A program made the translations under genes and the position numbers. A DNA stretch of 64,000 bases from Luteimonas yindakuii (GTDB lineage: Bacteria; Pseudomonadota; Gammaproteobacteria; Xanthomonadales; Xanthomonadaceae): contig NZ_CP039383.2 of the NCBI RefSeq assembly GCF_004803715.2, positions 1,984,001 through 2,048,000 on the forward strand. The letters run 5' to 3'. Shown here one piece after another: positions 1 through 9,326 of the stretch (position 1 is its first letter; every line of letters starts with the position of its first letter). A model generated the notes under the pieces. The model was given only the letters and a program-made list of their open reading frames with translations, had not been told where the DNA came from and did no database searches.

Positions 1-1471
1 GATACGGAAAGAGGTCGGACGGCAGCAGGCCACGTTCGCCCCCGCCGGCCGCAGCACGATCGCCCGCGCGTGCATGCAGCAGCGCGCCCGCGGTCGCCGC
101 CTCGAATGGCTGCATGCCCTGCGCACGCAATGCCGCCACGCAGCCGGTCAGGACATCGCCCATGCCACCCACCGCCATGCCGGGATTTCCCGCGGCGATC
201 AGACGCGTCATGCGATCCGGCGCGGCAACCAGGCTGCCGGCACCCTTGAGGATCACGCAGCACCGGTAGCGCCCCACCAGGGCCTGCACTGCGGCATGGC
301 GGTCGCGCTGCACGCGGGCGACATCGCATCCAAGCAGACGTGCGGCCTCACCCGGATGCGGGGTCAGGATCGTCTCCGCCGGAAGGCGATCACCGCGGCA
401 GGCAAGCAGGTTGAGCGCGTCGGCGTCGAATACCAGGGCGTGCTGGCCCGCGAGCGCGGACGTATACAGCGACTCGCCCCAGCCGGCAGTGCCCAGGCCC
501 GGACCCAGCGCAACCACGGTTGCGGCGTCGAGCAATGGTTGCAATGCGGATGCGTCGTCGACGACGTGCGGCATCGCTTCCGGCCGACGCGCCAGCATGG
601 GCCCCACGTGCATGGCGCGCGTCGCCACGCTGACCAGGCCGGCGCCGCAACGCAGCGCCGCCTCGGCAGCGAGCAGCACCGCCCCACCCTTGCCATGGTC
701 GCCACCGACGCACAGCACGTGGCCGGCGTTCCCTTTGTGGCTGTCACGCGCGCGCGGAGGGAACCACCCGGTCAGCGCAGCGACTGCGAACCACTGCGCA
801 TCGGCGCGCACGCCGGCGAGCACCGCCGGGGAAACATCCAGCGTATCGAGCAGCCGTTCACCGGCGTGGTCGAGCGCGGGGCCGGTCTGCAGCCCGAGGT
901 GCGCGCCGAGGAACTGCAACGTGACGGTCGCCCGCACCGCCGCGCCATGCACGTCGCCGCTGCCGGCATCCACGCCGCTGGGCACGTCGAGAGCAAGCAC
1001 CGGTGCAGCCAGCGCATTGATCGCGTCCAGCAATGCCGTGACGCCATCGTCCGGTGCGCGCGCGAGGCCGATACCGAATACCGCATCCACCACCAGATCG
1101 CACAACGGCAAGGCGCCATCCGCGACTCCGACGACGCCTCCGGCGGCCATGAAGGCCTGCGCGGCGCGTTGCGCCAGCACACTGCTGGGGGCGTGCTGGG
1201 GCGCGTGCCGTACGCGCACCTCACAGCCGGCCTGCAATGCATGGCGGGCGACGACGTATCCATCGCCACCGTTGTTGCCGGGGCCGCAGACGACGAGCAC
1301 CCGTCGCGCCTGCGGCCAGCGCCGGCGCGCGGTGCGCCAGGCCGCGGCCCCGGCGCGTTCCATCAACACGGAGCCATCGCCGCCGGCCTCCTCGATCGCG
1401 GCCTGCTCCAGCATCCGCAGCGCGGCATTCACGTACAGGAAACCGGACGCGCCGGGTGCGGAATCGCTCAT
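1..1471 (-). CDS. nnrD: Bifunctional NAD(P)HX epimerase / ADP-dependent dehydratase (3' end beyond window)
   Basis: Repairs hydrated NADH and NADPH: the N-terminal YjeF domain epimerises NAD(P)HX and the C-terminal kinase-like domain dehydrates it using ADP. About 490 residues are in the window, close to full length, so only a few C-terminal residues are cut off. An NNGGDG motif near residue 65 marks the epimerase. A KGxxGH motif and a glycine-rich GGMGDVLTG motif mark the dehydratase. The ATG at 1471 lies 7 bases after a TAGAAT -10 box on the minus strand, so the mRNA may be leaderless. It is divergent from queG, with 23 bases between the starts. Confidence 0.93.
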   Translation of the reverse strand, partial: MSDSAPGASGFLYVNAALRMLEQAAIEEAGGDGSVLMERAGAAAWRTARRRWPQARRVLVVCGPGNNGGDGYVVARHALQAGCEVRVRHAPQHAPSSVLAQRAAQAFMAAGGVVGVADGALPLCDLVVDAVFGIGLARAPDDGVTALLDAINALAAPVLALDVPSGVDAGSGDVHGAAVRATVTLQFLGAHLGLQTGPALDHAGERLLDTLDVSPAVLAGVRADAQWFAVAALTGWFPPRARDSHKGNAGHVLCVGGDHGKGGAVLLAAEAALRCGAGLVSVATRAMHVGPMLARRPEAMPHVVDDASALQPLLDAATVVALGPGLGTAGWGESLYTSALAGQHALVFDADALNLLACRGDRLPAETILTPHPGEAARLLGCDVARVQRDRHAAVQALVGRYRCCVILKGAGSLVAAPDRMTRLIAAGNPGMAVGGMGDVLTGCVAALRAQGMQPFEAATAGALLHARAGDRAAAGGGERGLLPSDLFPY

Positions 1472-1494
1472 GGGCGCGATTCTATACTTCAGCA
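1472..1494. promoter_or_regulatory. Interlocked divergent promoters of nnrD and queG
   Basis: Only 23 bases separate two start codons. The minus strand reads TAGAAT (1479-1484) followed by 7 bases and the nnrD ATG. The plus strand reads TATACT (1483-1488) followed by 6 bases and the queG GTG. The two -10 boxes share two bases. Transcription normally starts about 7 bases after the -10 box, so both mRNAs would begin at or next to the start codon. The -35 regions are not recognisable. Leaderless translation is an inference. Confidence 0.6.
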
Positions 1495-2571
1495 GTGAAC
1501 ACACCCGCGCCCCGTACGCCCGACGTCGACGCCACCGCACTCGCCGCGCACATCCGCGAGCTGGCGCGCGATGCGGGCTTCCAGCGCATGGGCATCAGCG
1601 GCATCGAGCTCGGCGAGGACGAAGCACACCTGCGCTCGTGGCTGGCCGAAGGCCTGTACGGCACGATGGACTGGATGGCGCGCCACGGCGAGCGTCGCGC
1701 GCGCCCCGCGGAGCTGGTGCCGGGCACGTTGCGGGTGATCTCGGTCGGCCTCGACTACGGCCGCGACGACCATGCCGAAAGCTGGCGCACGCTTGCCGAC
1801 GGACGCCGCGCCTACGTCGCCCGCTACGCCCTCGGCCGCGACTACCACAAGCTGATGCGCAACCGCCTGCAGAAGCTCGCCGACCGCGTTGCCGAGCTGG
1901 TGGGACCGTTCGGACATCGGGTGTTCGTCGATTCAGCGCCGGTGCTCGAACGCGCACTGGCACGCAATGCCGGCCTCGGCTGGATCGGCAAGCACACCTG
2001 CCTGATCGACCGCGACGGCGGTTCGTGGTTCTTCCTCGGCGAGATCTACGTCGACCTGCCACTGCCGGTGGACCCGCCCGCCACGGCGCACTGCGGCACC
2101 TGCACGCGCTGCATCGATATCTGCCCGACCGGTGCGATCGTCGCGCCGCAGCGGCTGGATGCGCGCCGCTGCATCAGCTACCTGACCATCGAGCACGACG
2201 GTGCGATCCCCGAACCACTGCGCGCGCCGATCGGCAACCGCATTTTCGGCTGCGACGACTGCCAGCTCGTGTGCCCGTGGAACAAGTTCGCCCGGCGCCA
2301 CGACGAGCCCGATTTCCGCGCACGCAACAACCTCGACACCGCGACGCTGGCGGAACTGTTCGCCTGGACGGAGGAGGAGTTCCTGCAGCGCACCGAAGGC
2401 TCGGCCATCCGGCGCAGCGGGCACCGACGTTGGCTGCGCAATATCGCCGTGGCCCTGGGCAACGCGCCGACCACGGCGGAAACGCTCGACGCACTGCGCT
2501 CACGCAAGGATTCGGGCGATGCGCTGGTGGACGAACACGTGGACTGGGCGCTACGGCGGCACGGGGCGTAG
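1495..2571 (+). CDS. queG: Epoxyqueuosine reductase
   Basis: Catalyses the last step of queuosine synthesis, reducing epoxyqueuosine to queuosine in tRNA, with cobalamin and two [4Fe-4S] clusters. The 358-residue protein carries cysteines 200, 203, 206 and 210 in a ferredoxin-like motif and a second group at 253, 256 and 260, as expected for the family. I chose the GTG at 1495: it follows the TATACT box by 6 bases and gives a normal N-terminus, whereas the longer open frame runs antisense through nnrD. The partner enzymes queA and tgt lie 30 kb away in this window. Confidence 0.95.
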   Translation: MNTPAPRTPDVDATALAAHIRELARDAGFQRMGISGIELGEDEAHLRSWLAEGLYGTMDWMARHGERRARPAELVPGTLRVISVGLDYGRDDHAESWRTLADGRRAYVARYALGRDYHKLMRNRLQKLADRVAELVGPFGHRVFVDSAPVLERALARNAGLGWIGKHTCLIDRDGGSWFFLGEIYVDLPLPVDPPATAHCGTCTRCIDICPTGAIVAPQRLDARRCISYLTIEHDGAIPEPLRAPIGNRIFGCDDCQLVCPWNKFARRHDEPDFRARNNLDTATLAELFAWTEEEFLQRTEGSAIRRSGHRRWLRNIAVALGNAPTTAETLDALRSRKDSGDALVDEHVDWALRRHGA

Positions 2572-2679
2572 CCGACCCGACATTCGTCCGTAGCCGGCAG
2601 GGCGCGTGCGTCGCAGATCGCTTCGTCTACATGCGGCGACCCGCATCGACGTACCACCGGCGCCCTGGTCGCCTGTGGC

Positions 2680-4203
2680 TCAACGCCGCGCGGCGATCTC
2701 CGCCAGCAGCGCACGCGTCACCGGATCTTCCACCCGCGCAGGTTCGCCCTTCACCGCCGGCAGGAGTTCCCCGGCAATGCGCTTGCCCAGTTCCACGCCC
2801 CACTGGTCGAACGCGTTGATGCCCCACAGCACCGACTGCAGGTAGACGCTGTGTTCGTACAGCGCGATCAACGCACCCAGCGAACGCGGCGTCAGCGCAT
2901 CCAGCAGCAACAGTGTCGACGGCCGGTTGCCGGGATAGCGCTTCTGCGCATCATCGGCCGCATGGCCGTTCGCCAGTGCTTCGGTCTGCGCCAGCAGGTT
3001 GGACAGCAGCGCGGCGTGGTTCTCGGCGTACGGATGGTCGGGCCGCACGACGCCGATGAAGTCCGCGGGCACGGTCTGGGTACCCTGGTGCAGCGCCTGG
3101 AAGAAACTGTGCTGCGAATTGGTGCCGGCACCGCCCCACAGCACCGGCACGGTGTCGACGTCGGCCGGTTCGCCATCGGGCGTGACGGACTTGCCGAGGC
3201 TTTCCATCACCAGTTGCTGCAGGTAGGCCGGCAGCAGTGCGAGGCGTTCGTCGTAGGGCAGCACGGCATGGGTCGGCAGCCCAAGGCCGTTGCGGTTCCA
3301 CACCGCCGCCAGGGCATGCAGCACCGGCAGGTTGGCCTCGAGCGGAGCCTCGAGCACATGCGCGTCCATCTCCGCGGCGCCGGCCAGCAGTGCCTCGAAG
3401 CCGTCCATGCCGATGGCCAGCGCGATCGAGAAACCGACCGCCGACCACAGCGAATAGCGCCCGCCCACCCAGTCCCACATCGGCAGCACGCGCGTGGGAT
3501 CGACACCGAACGCCTGTGCCTTCTCGACGTTGGCGCTGACCGCATGGAGACGTTCGCTACCGCCCAGCCAGTCGCGCAGGATGGCGCCGTTGAGCAGGGT
3601 TTCCTGGGTGCCGAAGCTCTTCGACACCAGGATCGCCGCAGTCTTCGCCGGGTCCAGTCCGCGCAGGCGATGGAACGCGTCGCTGCCGTCGACATTGGTC
3701 AGGAAGTGCACGCGGAAACGCCCGCTGTGCGCATCCTTGAGTGCATCGACCACCAGCCGCGGACCGAGATCGGAACCGCCAATGCCGACGTTGACGATAT
3801 CGGTGACGTCCGACGCCGCCAGTGCATCCACCATCGCCGCCATGCGCGACCGTGCCTCACGCGCCTGCGCATGCGCATCACGGGCCACCGGCGTGGCGCC
3901 AAGCGCCGAGCGCAATGCGGTGTGCAGGGCCGGACGCTGTTCGGAGGCGTTGACCATTGCGCCGTCGAACAGCGCACGCAGTGCCTGCGGCAGTCCGGCC
4001 TCAGTGGCCAGCGCGTGCAGCGCGGCCAGTGCCTGCGCATCGAAGCGCTGGCGGGCGAAGTTGGCGTACAGCGGGCCGACGCGCAGCGACAGCGTGGTCG
4101 CGCGGGCCGGATCGGCGCCGACCAGCCCGGTGATGCGGGTGTCGGCGAGCCGGCGCGCATGCGGCGCCAGCGCCTGCTGAAGCCGCCGCGCCGCCGCCGA
4201 CAT
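2680..4203 (-). CDS. pgi: Glucose-6-phosphate isomerase
   Basis: Interconverts glucose 6-phosphate and fructose 6-phosphate in the cytoplasm. It has 507 residues, slightly shorter than the E. coli enzyme (549). The family signature [11 protein letters not shown] is present, as are the SQHSFFQ segment with its conserved histidine and the C-terminal active-site region. The ATG overlaps the panD stop codon by one base (TGATG), so the two genes are translationally coupled and pgi is the last gene of the pan cluster. A longer frame upstream is panD read in another frame and is not part of pgi. Confidence 0.97.
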   Translation of the reverse strand: MSAAARRLQQALAPHARRLADTRITGLVGADPARATTLSLRVGPLYANFARQRFDAQALAALHALATEAGLPQALRALFDGAMVNASEQRPALHTALRSALGATPVARDAHAQAREARSRMAAMVDALAASDVTDIVNVGIGGSDLGPRLVVDALKDAHSGRFRVHFLTNVDGSDAFHRLRGLDPAKTAAILVSKSFGTQETLLNGAILRDWLGGSERLHAVSANVEKAQAFGVDPTRVLPMWDWVGGRYSLWSAVGFSIALAIGMDGFEALLAGAAEMDAHVLEAPLEANLPVLHALAAVWNRNGLGLPTHAVLPYDERLALLPAYLQQLVMESLGKSVTPDGEPADVDTVPVLWGGAGTNSQHSFFQALHQGTQTVPADFIGVVRPDHPYAENHAALLSNLLAQTEALANGHAADDAQKRYPGNRPSTLLLLDALTPRSLGALIALYEHSVYLQSVLWGINAFDQWGVELGKRIAGELLPAVKGEPARVEDPVTRALLAEIAARR

Positions 4204-4583
4204 CAGGCCGCCTGCGCCGGGATCGACTCGTTGGTGTGCGTCATCCGGTTCTGCCGGTCCACATACACCAGGCTCGGCCTGAACGCCGCCGCTTCGGCCT
4301 CGTCGCAGGCGCCATAGGCGCAGATGATGACGAGGTCGCCACAGGCCGCCTTGTGCGCGGCGGCGCCGTTGACCGAAATGATGCCGCTGCCAGCCTCGGC
4401 TCGGATCGCATAGGTCGCGAAGCGCTCGCCGTTGTTGATGTTGTAGATCTCGATGCGCTCGTACTCGCGGATGCCCGACAGGTCGAGCAGGTCCCCGTCG
4501 ATCGCGCAGGAGCCTTCGTAGTGCAGCTCCGCGTGGGTGACGGTGGCACGGTGGATCTTGGCTTTGAGCAGGGTCAGTTGCAT
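4203..4583 (-). CDS. panD: Aspartate 1-decarboxylase
   Basis: Makes beta-alanine from aspartate for pantothenate synthesis. It is a pyruvoyl enzyme made as a 126-residue proenzyme that cleaves itself between Gly24 and Ser25. The sequence YEGSCAIDG places exactly this Gly-Ser pair at 24-25, and the Ser becomes the pyruvoyl group. The gene lies downstream of panC, whose product joins beta-alanine to pantoate, and is joined to pgi by a one-base overlap. Confidence 0.97.
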   Translation of the reverse strand: MQLTLLKAKIHRATVTHAELHYEGSCAIDGDLLDLSGIREYERIEIYNINNGERFATYAIRAEAGSGIISVNGAAAHKAACGDLVIICAYGACDEAEAAAFRPSLVYVDRQNRMTHTNESIPAQAA

Positions 4584-4683
4584 GGCATCGGCCCGCGGAA
4601 ACGGGAGTTGCGGGACGTGGGGTCCGCGAAGGGCGCCAGTATATGCACCCCCTGCCGCATCGCAACAAAACGGTCGCGGGGGT

Positions 4684-5535
4684 TCAGCCGCCGCTGCCGA
4701 ACTGGAGATTGTCGATCAGCCGTGTCGTGCCGAGGCGCGCCGCCACCAGCGCCACTCGCGGGCCGTGACCATCGGTGGGCACAGCGAGCGCGGGGGTACG
4801 GATCACCACGTAGTCCACCTCGAATCCGCCGGCGGTGAGCGCCTGGTGCGCGGCGGCCTCGATCGCATCGCGCGGCTCGCCGGCCAGGCTGCGCTCGCGC
4901 ATGCGCTGCAGGGTGGCGTGGATCAACGGCGCCGCGGCGCGTTGCGCCGGCGACAGGTACTGGTTGCGCGAACTCAGCGCGAGGCCGTCGGCGTCGCGCA
5001 CGATGGTGCCGGGCAGCAGCTCCAGCGGAAAGGCCAGGTCGCGCACGAGGTGGCGGATCACCGCAAGCTGCTGGTAGTCCTTGAGCCCGAACGCGGCAAC
5101 GTCCGGCTGCACCTGCAGGAACAGCCGCGACACCACCGTCGCCACGCCGTCGAAGTGGCCGGGTCGCCGCTTCCCCTCCAGCACCTCCGTCACTCCCGGC
5201 ACCGACATGCGCACCGCGTTGTCGACACCGAGCGGATACATCGTGTCCACCGACGGCGCCCACATCAGGTCGCAGCCGGCGGCCGCGAGCCCTTCGGCGT
5301 CGGCGTCCGGAGTGCGTGGATAGCGGGCGAAATCCTCGTTCGGACCGAACTGGGTGGGATTCACGAACACGCTCGCCACGACGCGATCGGCATGCGCGCG
5401 GGCGAGGCGCACCAGAGAATGGTGGCCCGCGTGCAGGTTGCCCATCGTCGGCACCAGCCCGACGCGCAGGCCTTCGCGTTTCCAGTTGCCGACGCGGTCA
5501 CGCAGCGTGGCGAGGTCGTTGACGATGTCGATCAT
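4684..5535 (-). CDS. panC: Pantothenate synthetase (pantoate--beta-alanine ligase)
   Basis: Joins pantoate to beta-alanine with ATP to make pantothenate. The 283-residue protein has the HxGH nucleotide-binding motif of this class (HAGH at 35-38), preceded by the typical LVPTMGNL, and later SSRNQYL. The ATG at 5535 gives the normal family N-terminus. An in-frame ATG five codons upstream is possible, and neither has a strong ribosome binding site. panC is separated from panB by 211 bases that contain a hairpin. Confidence 0.96.
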   Translation of the reverse strand: MIDIVNDLATLRDRVGNWKREGLRVGLVPTMGNLHAGHHSLVRLARAHADRVVASVFVNPTQFGPNEDFARYPRTPDADAEGLAAAGCDLMWAPSVDTMYPLGVDNAVRMSVPGVTEVLEGKRRPGHFDGVATVVSRLFLQVQPDVAAFGLKDYQQLAVIRHLVRDLAFPLELLPGTIVRDADGLALSSRNQYLSPAQRAAAPLIHATLQRMRERSLAGEPRDAIEAAAHQALTAGGFEVDYVVIRTPALAVPTDGHGPRVALVAARLGTTRLIDNLQFGSGG

Positions 5536-5718
5536 CTCGGGGGCGATCATCCGGTCGGGGTCGGCGATTCTTGCAGATCGCGCGGCACGGGCTTGCTCGT
5601 GGCTGGATCGACGCGGCAACCATGCGCATCGTGCGGACATGCGCAGCAGCGTGCGCCCGAAGCTGCATCGCCTCATTCGTGGGGGGGCGAGCGTGTGTCG
5701 CGCTGCCCGATCGGCGCA

Positions 5719-5740
5719 CCTCCGCGGCAATCCGCGGAGG
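5719..5740 (-). terminator. Hairpin just after panB
   Basis: A perfect 9-bp stem with a 4-base loop lies 6 bases after the panB stop. There is no T-run on the minus strand, so it may only weaken read-through or protect the upstream mRNA. The other roughly 190 bases between panB and panC show no gene. Confidence 0.4.
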
Positions 5741-5746
5741 CTTCCA

Positions 5747-6547
5747 CTACTTGTACGAGTGTTCGGCGCCGGGAAAGCTGCCCTCGCGCACCGCGGCGAC
5801 ATACGCCTGCACGGCGCCGGCAACCGAGCCACCCTCGGCGAGGAAGTCCTTGACGAAGCGCGGGCGGCGATGGCCACTGTCGAGGCCGAGCAGGTCGTGC
5901 AGCACCAGCACCTGGCCGTCGCAATCGGCGCCGGCGCCGATGCCGATCGTCGGCACCGCGCTCGCCGCGGTGATGGTGGCGGCCAACGGGGCCGGCACAC
6001 CCTCGAGCACGATGAGCGCAACGCCGGCTTCGGCCACCTGTCGCGCTTCCTCGCGCAGGCGTTCCGCGGCCGCGGCCTCGCGGCCCTGCACCTTGAAGCC
6101 GCCCATCCGCAGCACCGCCTGCGGGGTGAGCCCAAGATGCGCGCAGACCGGGATTTCGCGCTCGACCAGGAAGCGGATGACCTCGAGCTTGGGGCCCGCG
6201 CCTTCCAGCTTGACCATGCCCGCGCCGGCCTGCAGCAGCCGCGTCGAGGCGTCCAGCGCGCGCTCCGGCGTGGCGTCGGCCTGGAACGACAGGTCGGCCA
6301 CCAGCAATGCACGGCGGATCGCCCGCGCCACGCAGGCGGTGTGATAGACCATGTCGTCGACGGTCACCGGCAGCGTCGAGCCGTGGCCCTGCACCACCAT
6401 GCCGAGCGAGTCGCCGACCAGCAGCAGGTCGACGCCGTTGGCATCGAGCACGCGCGCGAAACCGGCGTCGTACGCGGTGAGCATCGTGAGCCTGCGGCCC
6501 GCGCTGCGCGCGGCCAACAGGTCGGGAACGGTGATCGGCTTGTCCAT
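5747..6547 (-). CDS. panB: 3-methyl-2-oxobutanoate hydroxymethyltransferase
   Basis: First committed step of pantothenate synthesis: transfers a hydroxymethyl group from methylene-tetrahydrofolate to ketoisovalerate. It has 266 residues, the usual family size. Conserved blocks include LTAYDA near the N-terminus, LVGDSLGM with a metal-binding Asp, the KLEG segment, CAHLGLTPQ and IGIGAG. The start is the ATG at 6547. It lies directly downstream of folK; both serve cofactor synthesis and use folate chemistry. Confidence 0.97.
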   Translation of the reverse strand: MDKPITVPDLLAARSAGRRLTMLTAYDAGFARVLDANGVDLLLVGDSLGMVVQGHGSTLPVTVDDMVYHTACVARAIRRALLVADLSFQADATPERALDASTRLLQAGAGMVKLEGAGPKLEVIRFLVEREIPVCAHLGLTPQAVLRMGGFKVQGREAAAAERLREEARQVAEAGVALIVLEGVPAPLAATITAASAVPTIGIGAGADCDGQVLVLHDLLGLDSGHRRPRFVKDFLAEGGSVAGAVQAYVAAVREGSFPGAEHSYK

Positions 6548-6570
6548 GCCCCGAGTGTAGCTCCGCGGGG

Positions 6571-7125
6571 TTACAGCCGCCTGTCGCTGCGGTCGTGGCT
6601 GTCGTCCAGGCGCACCACTCCGGCCTCGTCGACGCCCGCCAACAGGTCACGGGCGGGCCCCAGGCCCGGGATCGCTGCATCCGGCCACACGTCAAGCAGC
6701 GGCCGCAGCGCGAAGGCGCGCTCGTGCAGGTGCGGGTGCGGCACCCGCAGGCCGGGCGTGTCGATGCGGCGCGCGCCGTACAGCAGCAGGTCGAGGTCGA
6801 GCAGGCGCGGCCCCCAGCGCAACGCCGGATCGTCGGCGCGCACCCGGCCGTGCCCGGCTTCGATGCGCAGCAGCGCCTCCAGCAGTACGTCGGGCGCGAG
6901 CCGGGTGTGCAGCCGCGCGACGGCGTTCACGAAGGGCGGCTGGTCCTGCCTCCCCCAGGCGGCGCTTCGATACAGCGGGGACGCCGCCAGCAGGCGGGTC
7001 CCGGGCAACGCCGCCAGCGCATCGAAGGCACTGCGTAACGTGGCCACCGGATCACCGAGGTTGGCGCCCAGGCCGATCGCGGCCTCGCAACCGGGCGACC
7101 GATCGCAGTCCGACGGTGCCGACAC
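6571..7125 (-). CDS. folK: 2-amino-4-hydroxy-6-hydroxymethyldihydropteridine pyrophosphokinase
   Basis: Transfers pyrophosphate from ATP to the pterin precursor of dihydrofolate. The 184-residue protein shows the HPPK blocks: GLGANLGD near the start, then a [14 protein letters not shown] segment with the metal-binding aspartates, and [11 protein letters not shown]. It starts with GTG at 7125, 8 bases after the pcnB stop, so it is probably co-transcribed with pcnB. The pcnB-folK-panB order is common in gammaproteobacteria. Confidence 0.95.
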   Translation of the reverse strand: MSAPSDCDRSPGCEAAIGLGANLGDPVATLRSAFDALAALPGTRLLAASPLYRSAAWGRQDQPPFVNAVARLHTRLAPDVLLEALLRIEAGHGRVRADDPALRWGPRLLDLDLLLYGARRIDTPGLRVPHPHLHERAFALRPLLDVWPDAAIPGLGPARDLLAGVDEAGVVRLDDSHDRSDRRL

Positions 7126-7133
7126 GTGGGCCG

Positions 7134-8486
7134 CTAACCCGCGTCCGCGGACGCCGGCCGACGCCGCCGGCGACGCCGTTTGCGCGGTTCCCCCGCATCG
7201 CCCTCGCCCTCGCCCTCGACCGTCGGCGGGTGCGCGGCGATCGCATGATCGGGATCGCGCTGTGCCTCGCGCCAGAACTCGACATCCTCGGCGTGGCTCC
7301 CGGACGCCGCATCACGCAGCACCAGGAAGTCGAACGCGGCGCGGAAGCGCGGATGCGCGAGCGTGCGCATCACCCGCTTGCGCTGGCGCAGCGGCAGGCG
7401 GGTCTGCAGCAACCAGATCTCCTGCATCGGCAGCGAAAAGCGGCGCGGCAGCGCGACGGTGCCGAGCTGGTGCAGCGTGACCCGGTCGGCGGCGCGGCGC
7501 TGGGCCTCCGCGGCATGGGTACCGGCCGCCTGCAGGCCGATCAGCGCATGGCAGTACGCGGGCCACAGCAGCAGTGCGAACAGGAACGCCGGCGACACCG
7601 GCTCGTCCGCCGCCACCCGCGCGTCGGTGTTGCGCAGGCCTTCGAGGATGAACTCGCGCAGCACGCCACTGCGGTTGCGTGCGAGGGCGTCGGCGCTTTC
7701 CGGGAACAGGATCGGCAGCAGCCCGTGCGCCTCGAGGCCGAGGAAGCTGGCCTCGCCGCGCCCCGAGAGGAACAGCTTCAGGCATTCCTCGAACAGCCGT
7801 GCCGGCGCGGCCTCGCGCAGCAGCGGGGCCAGCACTGCGATGGGAGCGGCGGTGGCCGGATCGATGCTGAAATCGAGCTTCGCCGCCAGCCGCACCGCAC
7901 GCAGCATCCGTACCGGATCCTCGCGGTAACGCTGCTCGGGATCGCCGATCAGCTTGAGCACGCGGTTCTGCACGTCCTCGAAACCGCCGGTGTAGTCGCG
8001 CACCGAGAAGTCCTCGATCGCGTAATAGAGCGCGTTGGCGGTGAAGTCGCGACGGATCGCGTCCTCCTCGATGGTGCCGTAGACGTTGTCGCGCAGCAGG
8101 CGGCCACCCTCGTGCGTCTCGCGGTCGCCGCTGCCGTCATCGGCGTTCGAGCGGAACGTGGCCACTTCGACGATCTCGCGGCCGAACACCACGTGGGCGA
8201 GGCGGAAGCGGCGGCCGATCAACCGCGAGTTGCGGAACAGCGCGCGCACCTCGTCCGGCGTCGCATCGGTCGCGATGTCGAAATCCTTGGGCTGCAGGCC
8301 GATCAGCAGGTCGCGGACCGCGCCGCCGACCAGGAAGGCGCCATGCCCGGCCTCGCGCAGGCGGTAGAGCACGCGCAGCGCGCCTGGGCTGATGGCCTTG
8401 CGGGAGATCGGATGGTGCTCCCGCGCAATGGTGTGCAACACGGGCACGGGAAGGGGCGCGGGGATGGAATCGGGGGTCTGGGTCAT
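7134..8486 (-). CDS. pcnB: Poly(A) polymerase I
   Basis: Adds 3' poly(A) tails that mark RNAs for decay. The 450-residue protein has the nucleotidyltransferase fold of the CCA-enzyme superfamily: VGGAVRDLL followed by KDFDIATDA with the catalytic aspartates, then the RNA-binding RRDFTANAL block. It ends in a very basic arginine-rich tail, typical of PcnB. I chose the ATG at 8486 over a GTG at 8543, because the upstream residues are not conserved-looking. Confidence 0.94.
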   Translation of the reverse strand: MTQTPDSIPAPLPVPVLHTIAREHHPISRKAISPGALRVLYRLREAGHGAFLVGGAVRDLLIGLQPKDFDIATDATPDEVRALFRNSRLIGRRFRLAHVVFGREIVEVATFRSNADDGSGDRETHEGGRLLRDNVYGTIEEDAIRRDFTANALYYAIEDFSVRDYTGGFEDVQNRVLKLIGDPEQRYREDPVRMLRAVRLAAKLDFSIDPATAAPIAVLAPLLREAAPARLFEECLKLFLSGRGEASFLGLEAHGLLPILFPESADALARNRSGVLREFILEGLRNTDARVAADEPVSPAFLFALLLWPAYCHALIGLQAAGTHAAEAQRRAADRVTLHQLGTVALPRRFSLPMQEIWLLQTRLPLRQRKRVMRTLAHPRFRAAFDFLVLRDAASGSHAEDVEFWREAQRDPDHAIAAHPPTVEGEGEGDAGEPRKRRRRRRRPASADAG

Positions 8487-8559
8487 CAAGTGCTTCTGGA
8501 AAAAGGTCCGCGAAGTTCTCTCCGGCGGACGCGGGGACGACACAACAGCGTCCGTGTGT

Positions 8560-8568
8560 TGCTATACT
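8560..8568 (+). promoter_or_regulatory. Extended -10 promoter of the tRNA-Glu gene
   Basis: The motif TG-C-TATACT (8560-8568) is an extended -10 box. No good -35 box lies 16-18 bases upstream. Transcription would start near 8575, about 63 bases before the mature tRNA. The region between is a 5' leader to be removed by processing. Confidence 0.6.
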
Positions 8569-8637
8569 AGCAAGCTGCACGGGGCATCCGCTTCGTGCAG
8601 GCCGGTCGTCCAGCCGGTGGCCCTCGCGGCCGACATC

Positions 8638-8713
8638 GCTCCCTTCGTCTAGAGGCCTAGGACGTGGCCCTCTCAAGGCTAAAACACGGGTTCGAATCCC
8701 GTAGGGAGCGCCA
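8638..8713 (+). tRNA. tRNA-Glu (anticodon CUC)
   Basis: A 76-base tRNA with CCA encoded. The acceptor stem pairs 8638-8644 with 8703-8709, followed by discriminator G and CCA at 8711-8713. The T loop carries GGTTCGAATCC. The anticodon loop is CTCTCAA, giving anticodon CTC, which reads GAG. The first bases (TTCGTCTAGAGGCCTAGGAC) are typical of bacterial tRNA-Glu. CUC rather than UUC suits a genome rich in GAG codons. Confidence 0.95.
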
Positions 8714-8720
8714 TCTTCGA

Positions 8721-8754
8721 AAGCCCGCGTCGCAGGACGCGGGCTTTCTTCTTT
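8721..8754 (+). terminator. Rho-independent terminator after tRNA-Glu
   Basis: A perfect 11-bp GC-rich stem (8721-8731 with 8736-8746) with a 4-base loop is followed by TCTTCTTTAT. It starts 8 bases after the tRNA CCA end. Confidence 0.9.
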
Positions 8755-8845
8755 ATACGCGCGCGGATGCGAACCGCTCGCACCGCCAGTCGGGCACGTG
8801 GCTTAAACTTGTCGGCCTGGCTGTCGTATCGCCCCGAGGAACTCC

Positions 8846-9169
8846 ATGCCTTTCGTCGTCACCGAGAACTGCATCAAGTGCAAGTACACCGACTGCGTCG
8901 AGGTGTGCCCGGTCGACTGTTTCCACGAAGGCCCGAATTTCCTGGTGATCGATCCGGACGAGTGCATCGACTGCACCCTGTGCGAGCCGGAGTGCCCGAT
9001 CAACGCGATCTATCCGGAGGACGACGTCCCCGCCGGGCAGGAGCACTTCGTGGCATTGAATGCCGAACTGTCGCGCGACTGGCCGGTGATCACCACCCGC
9101 AAGGAACCGCCGGCGGACGCCAAGGACTGGGAAGGCAAGCCCGACAAGCTGCCGCTGCTCGAGCGCTGA
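8846..9169 (+). CDS. fdxA: 7Fe ferredoxin FdxA
   Basis: A small cytoplasmic electron carrier with one [3Fe-4S] and one [4Fe-4S] cluster. The 107 residues carry cysteines 9, 12, 17, 21 and 25 and then 40, 43, 46 and 50, the spacing of the Azotobacter FdI family including the CxxxxxxxC arrangement of the 3Fe site. A GAGGA ribosome binding site sits 5 bases before the ATG. A TAAACT -10 box lies at 8804-8809. Confidence 0.95.
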   Translation: MPFVVTENCIKCKYTDCVEVCPVDCFHEGPNFLVIDPDECIDCTLCEPECPINAIYPEDDVPAGQEHFVALNAELSRDWPVITTRKEPPADAKDWEGKPDKLPLLER

Positions 9170-9233
9170 GTCCGGCCACTGCACGCGATCGCCGTGCGGG
9201 GCCGACCCGTCCTGATCACGACAACGGAAAGAG

Positions 9234-9259
9234 AAAAGGCCGCGCATGCGCGGCCTTTT
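9234..9259. terminator. Bidirectional terminator, perfect 26-base palindrome
   Basis: Four A, an 18-base GC-rich palindromic core and four T form a fully self-complementary sequence. Read from either side, it is a hairpin followed by T residues. It sits between the convergent genes fdxA and rhlE and can serve both. Confidence 0.85.
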
Positions 9260-9326
9260 CCGTTATGGGGCGACAGCGCCGCTGCCGGATCGCGGCTTCA
9301 GCCACGACCTGGCAACGGCCGCTGCA

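Noticed and set aside
411..2819. A plus-strand frame of 802 codons across nnrD and queG.
   Set aside because: It is low-complexity Ala/Arg/Pro sequence, antisense to nnrD and out of frame with queG.
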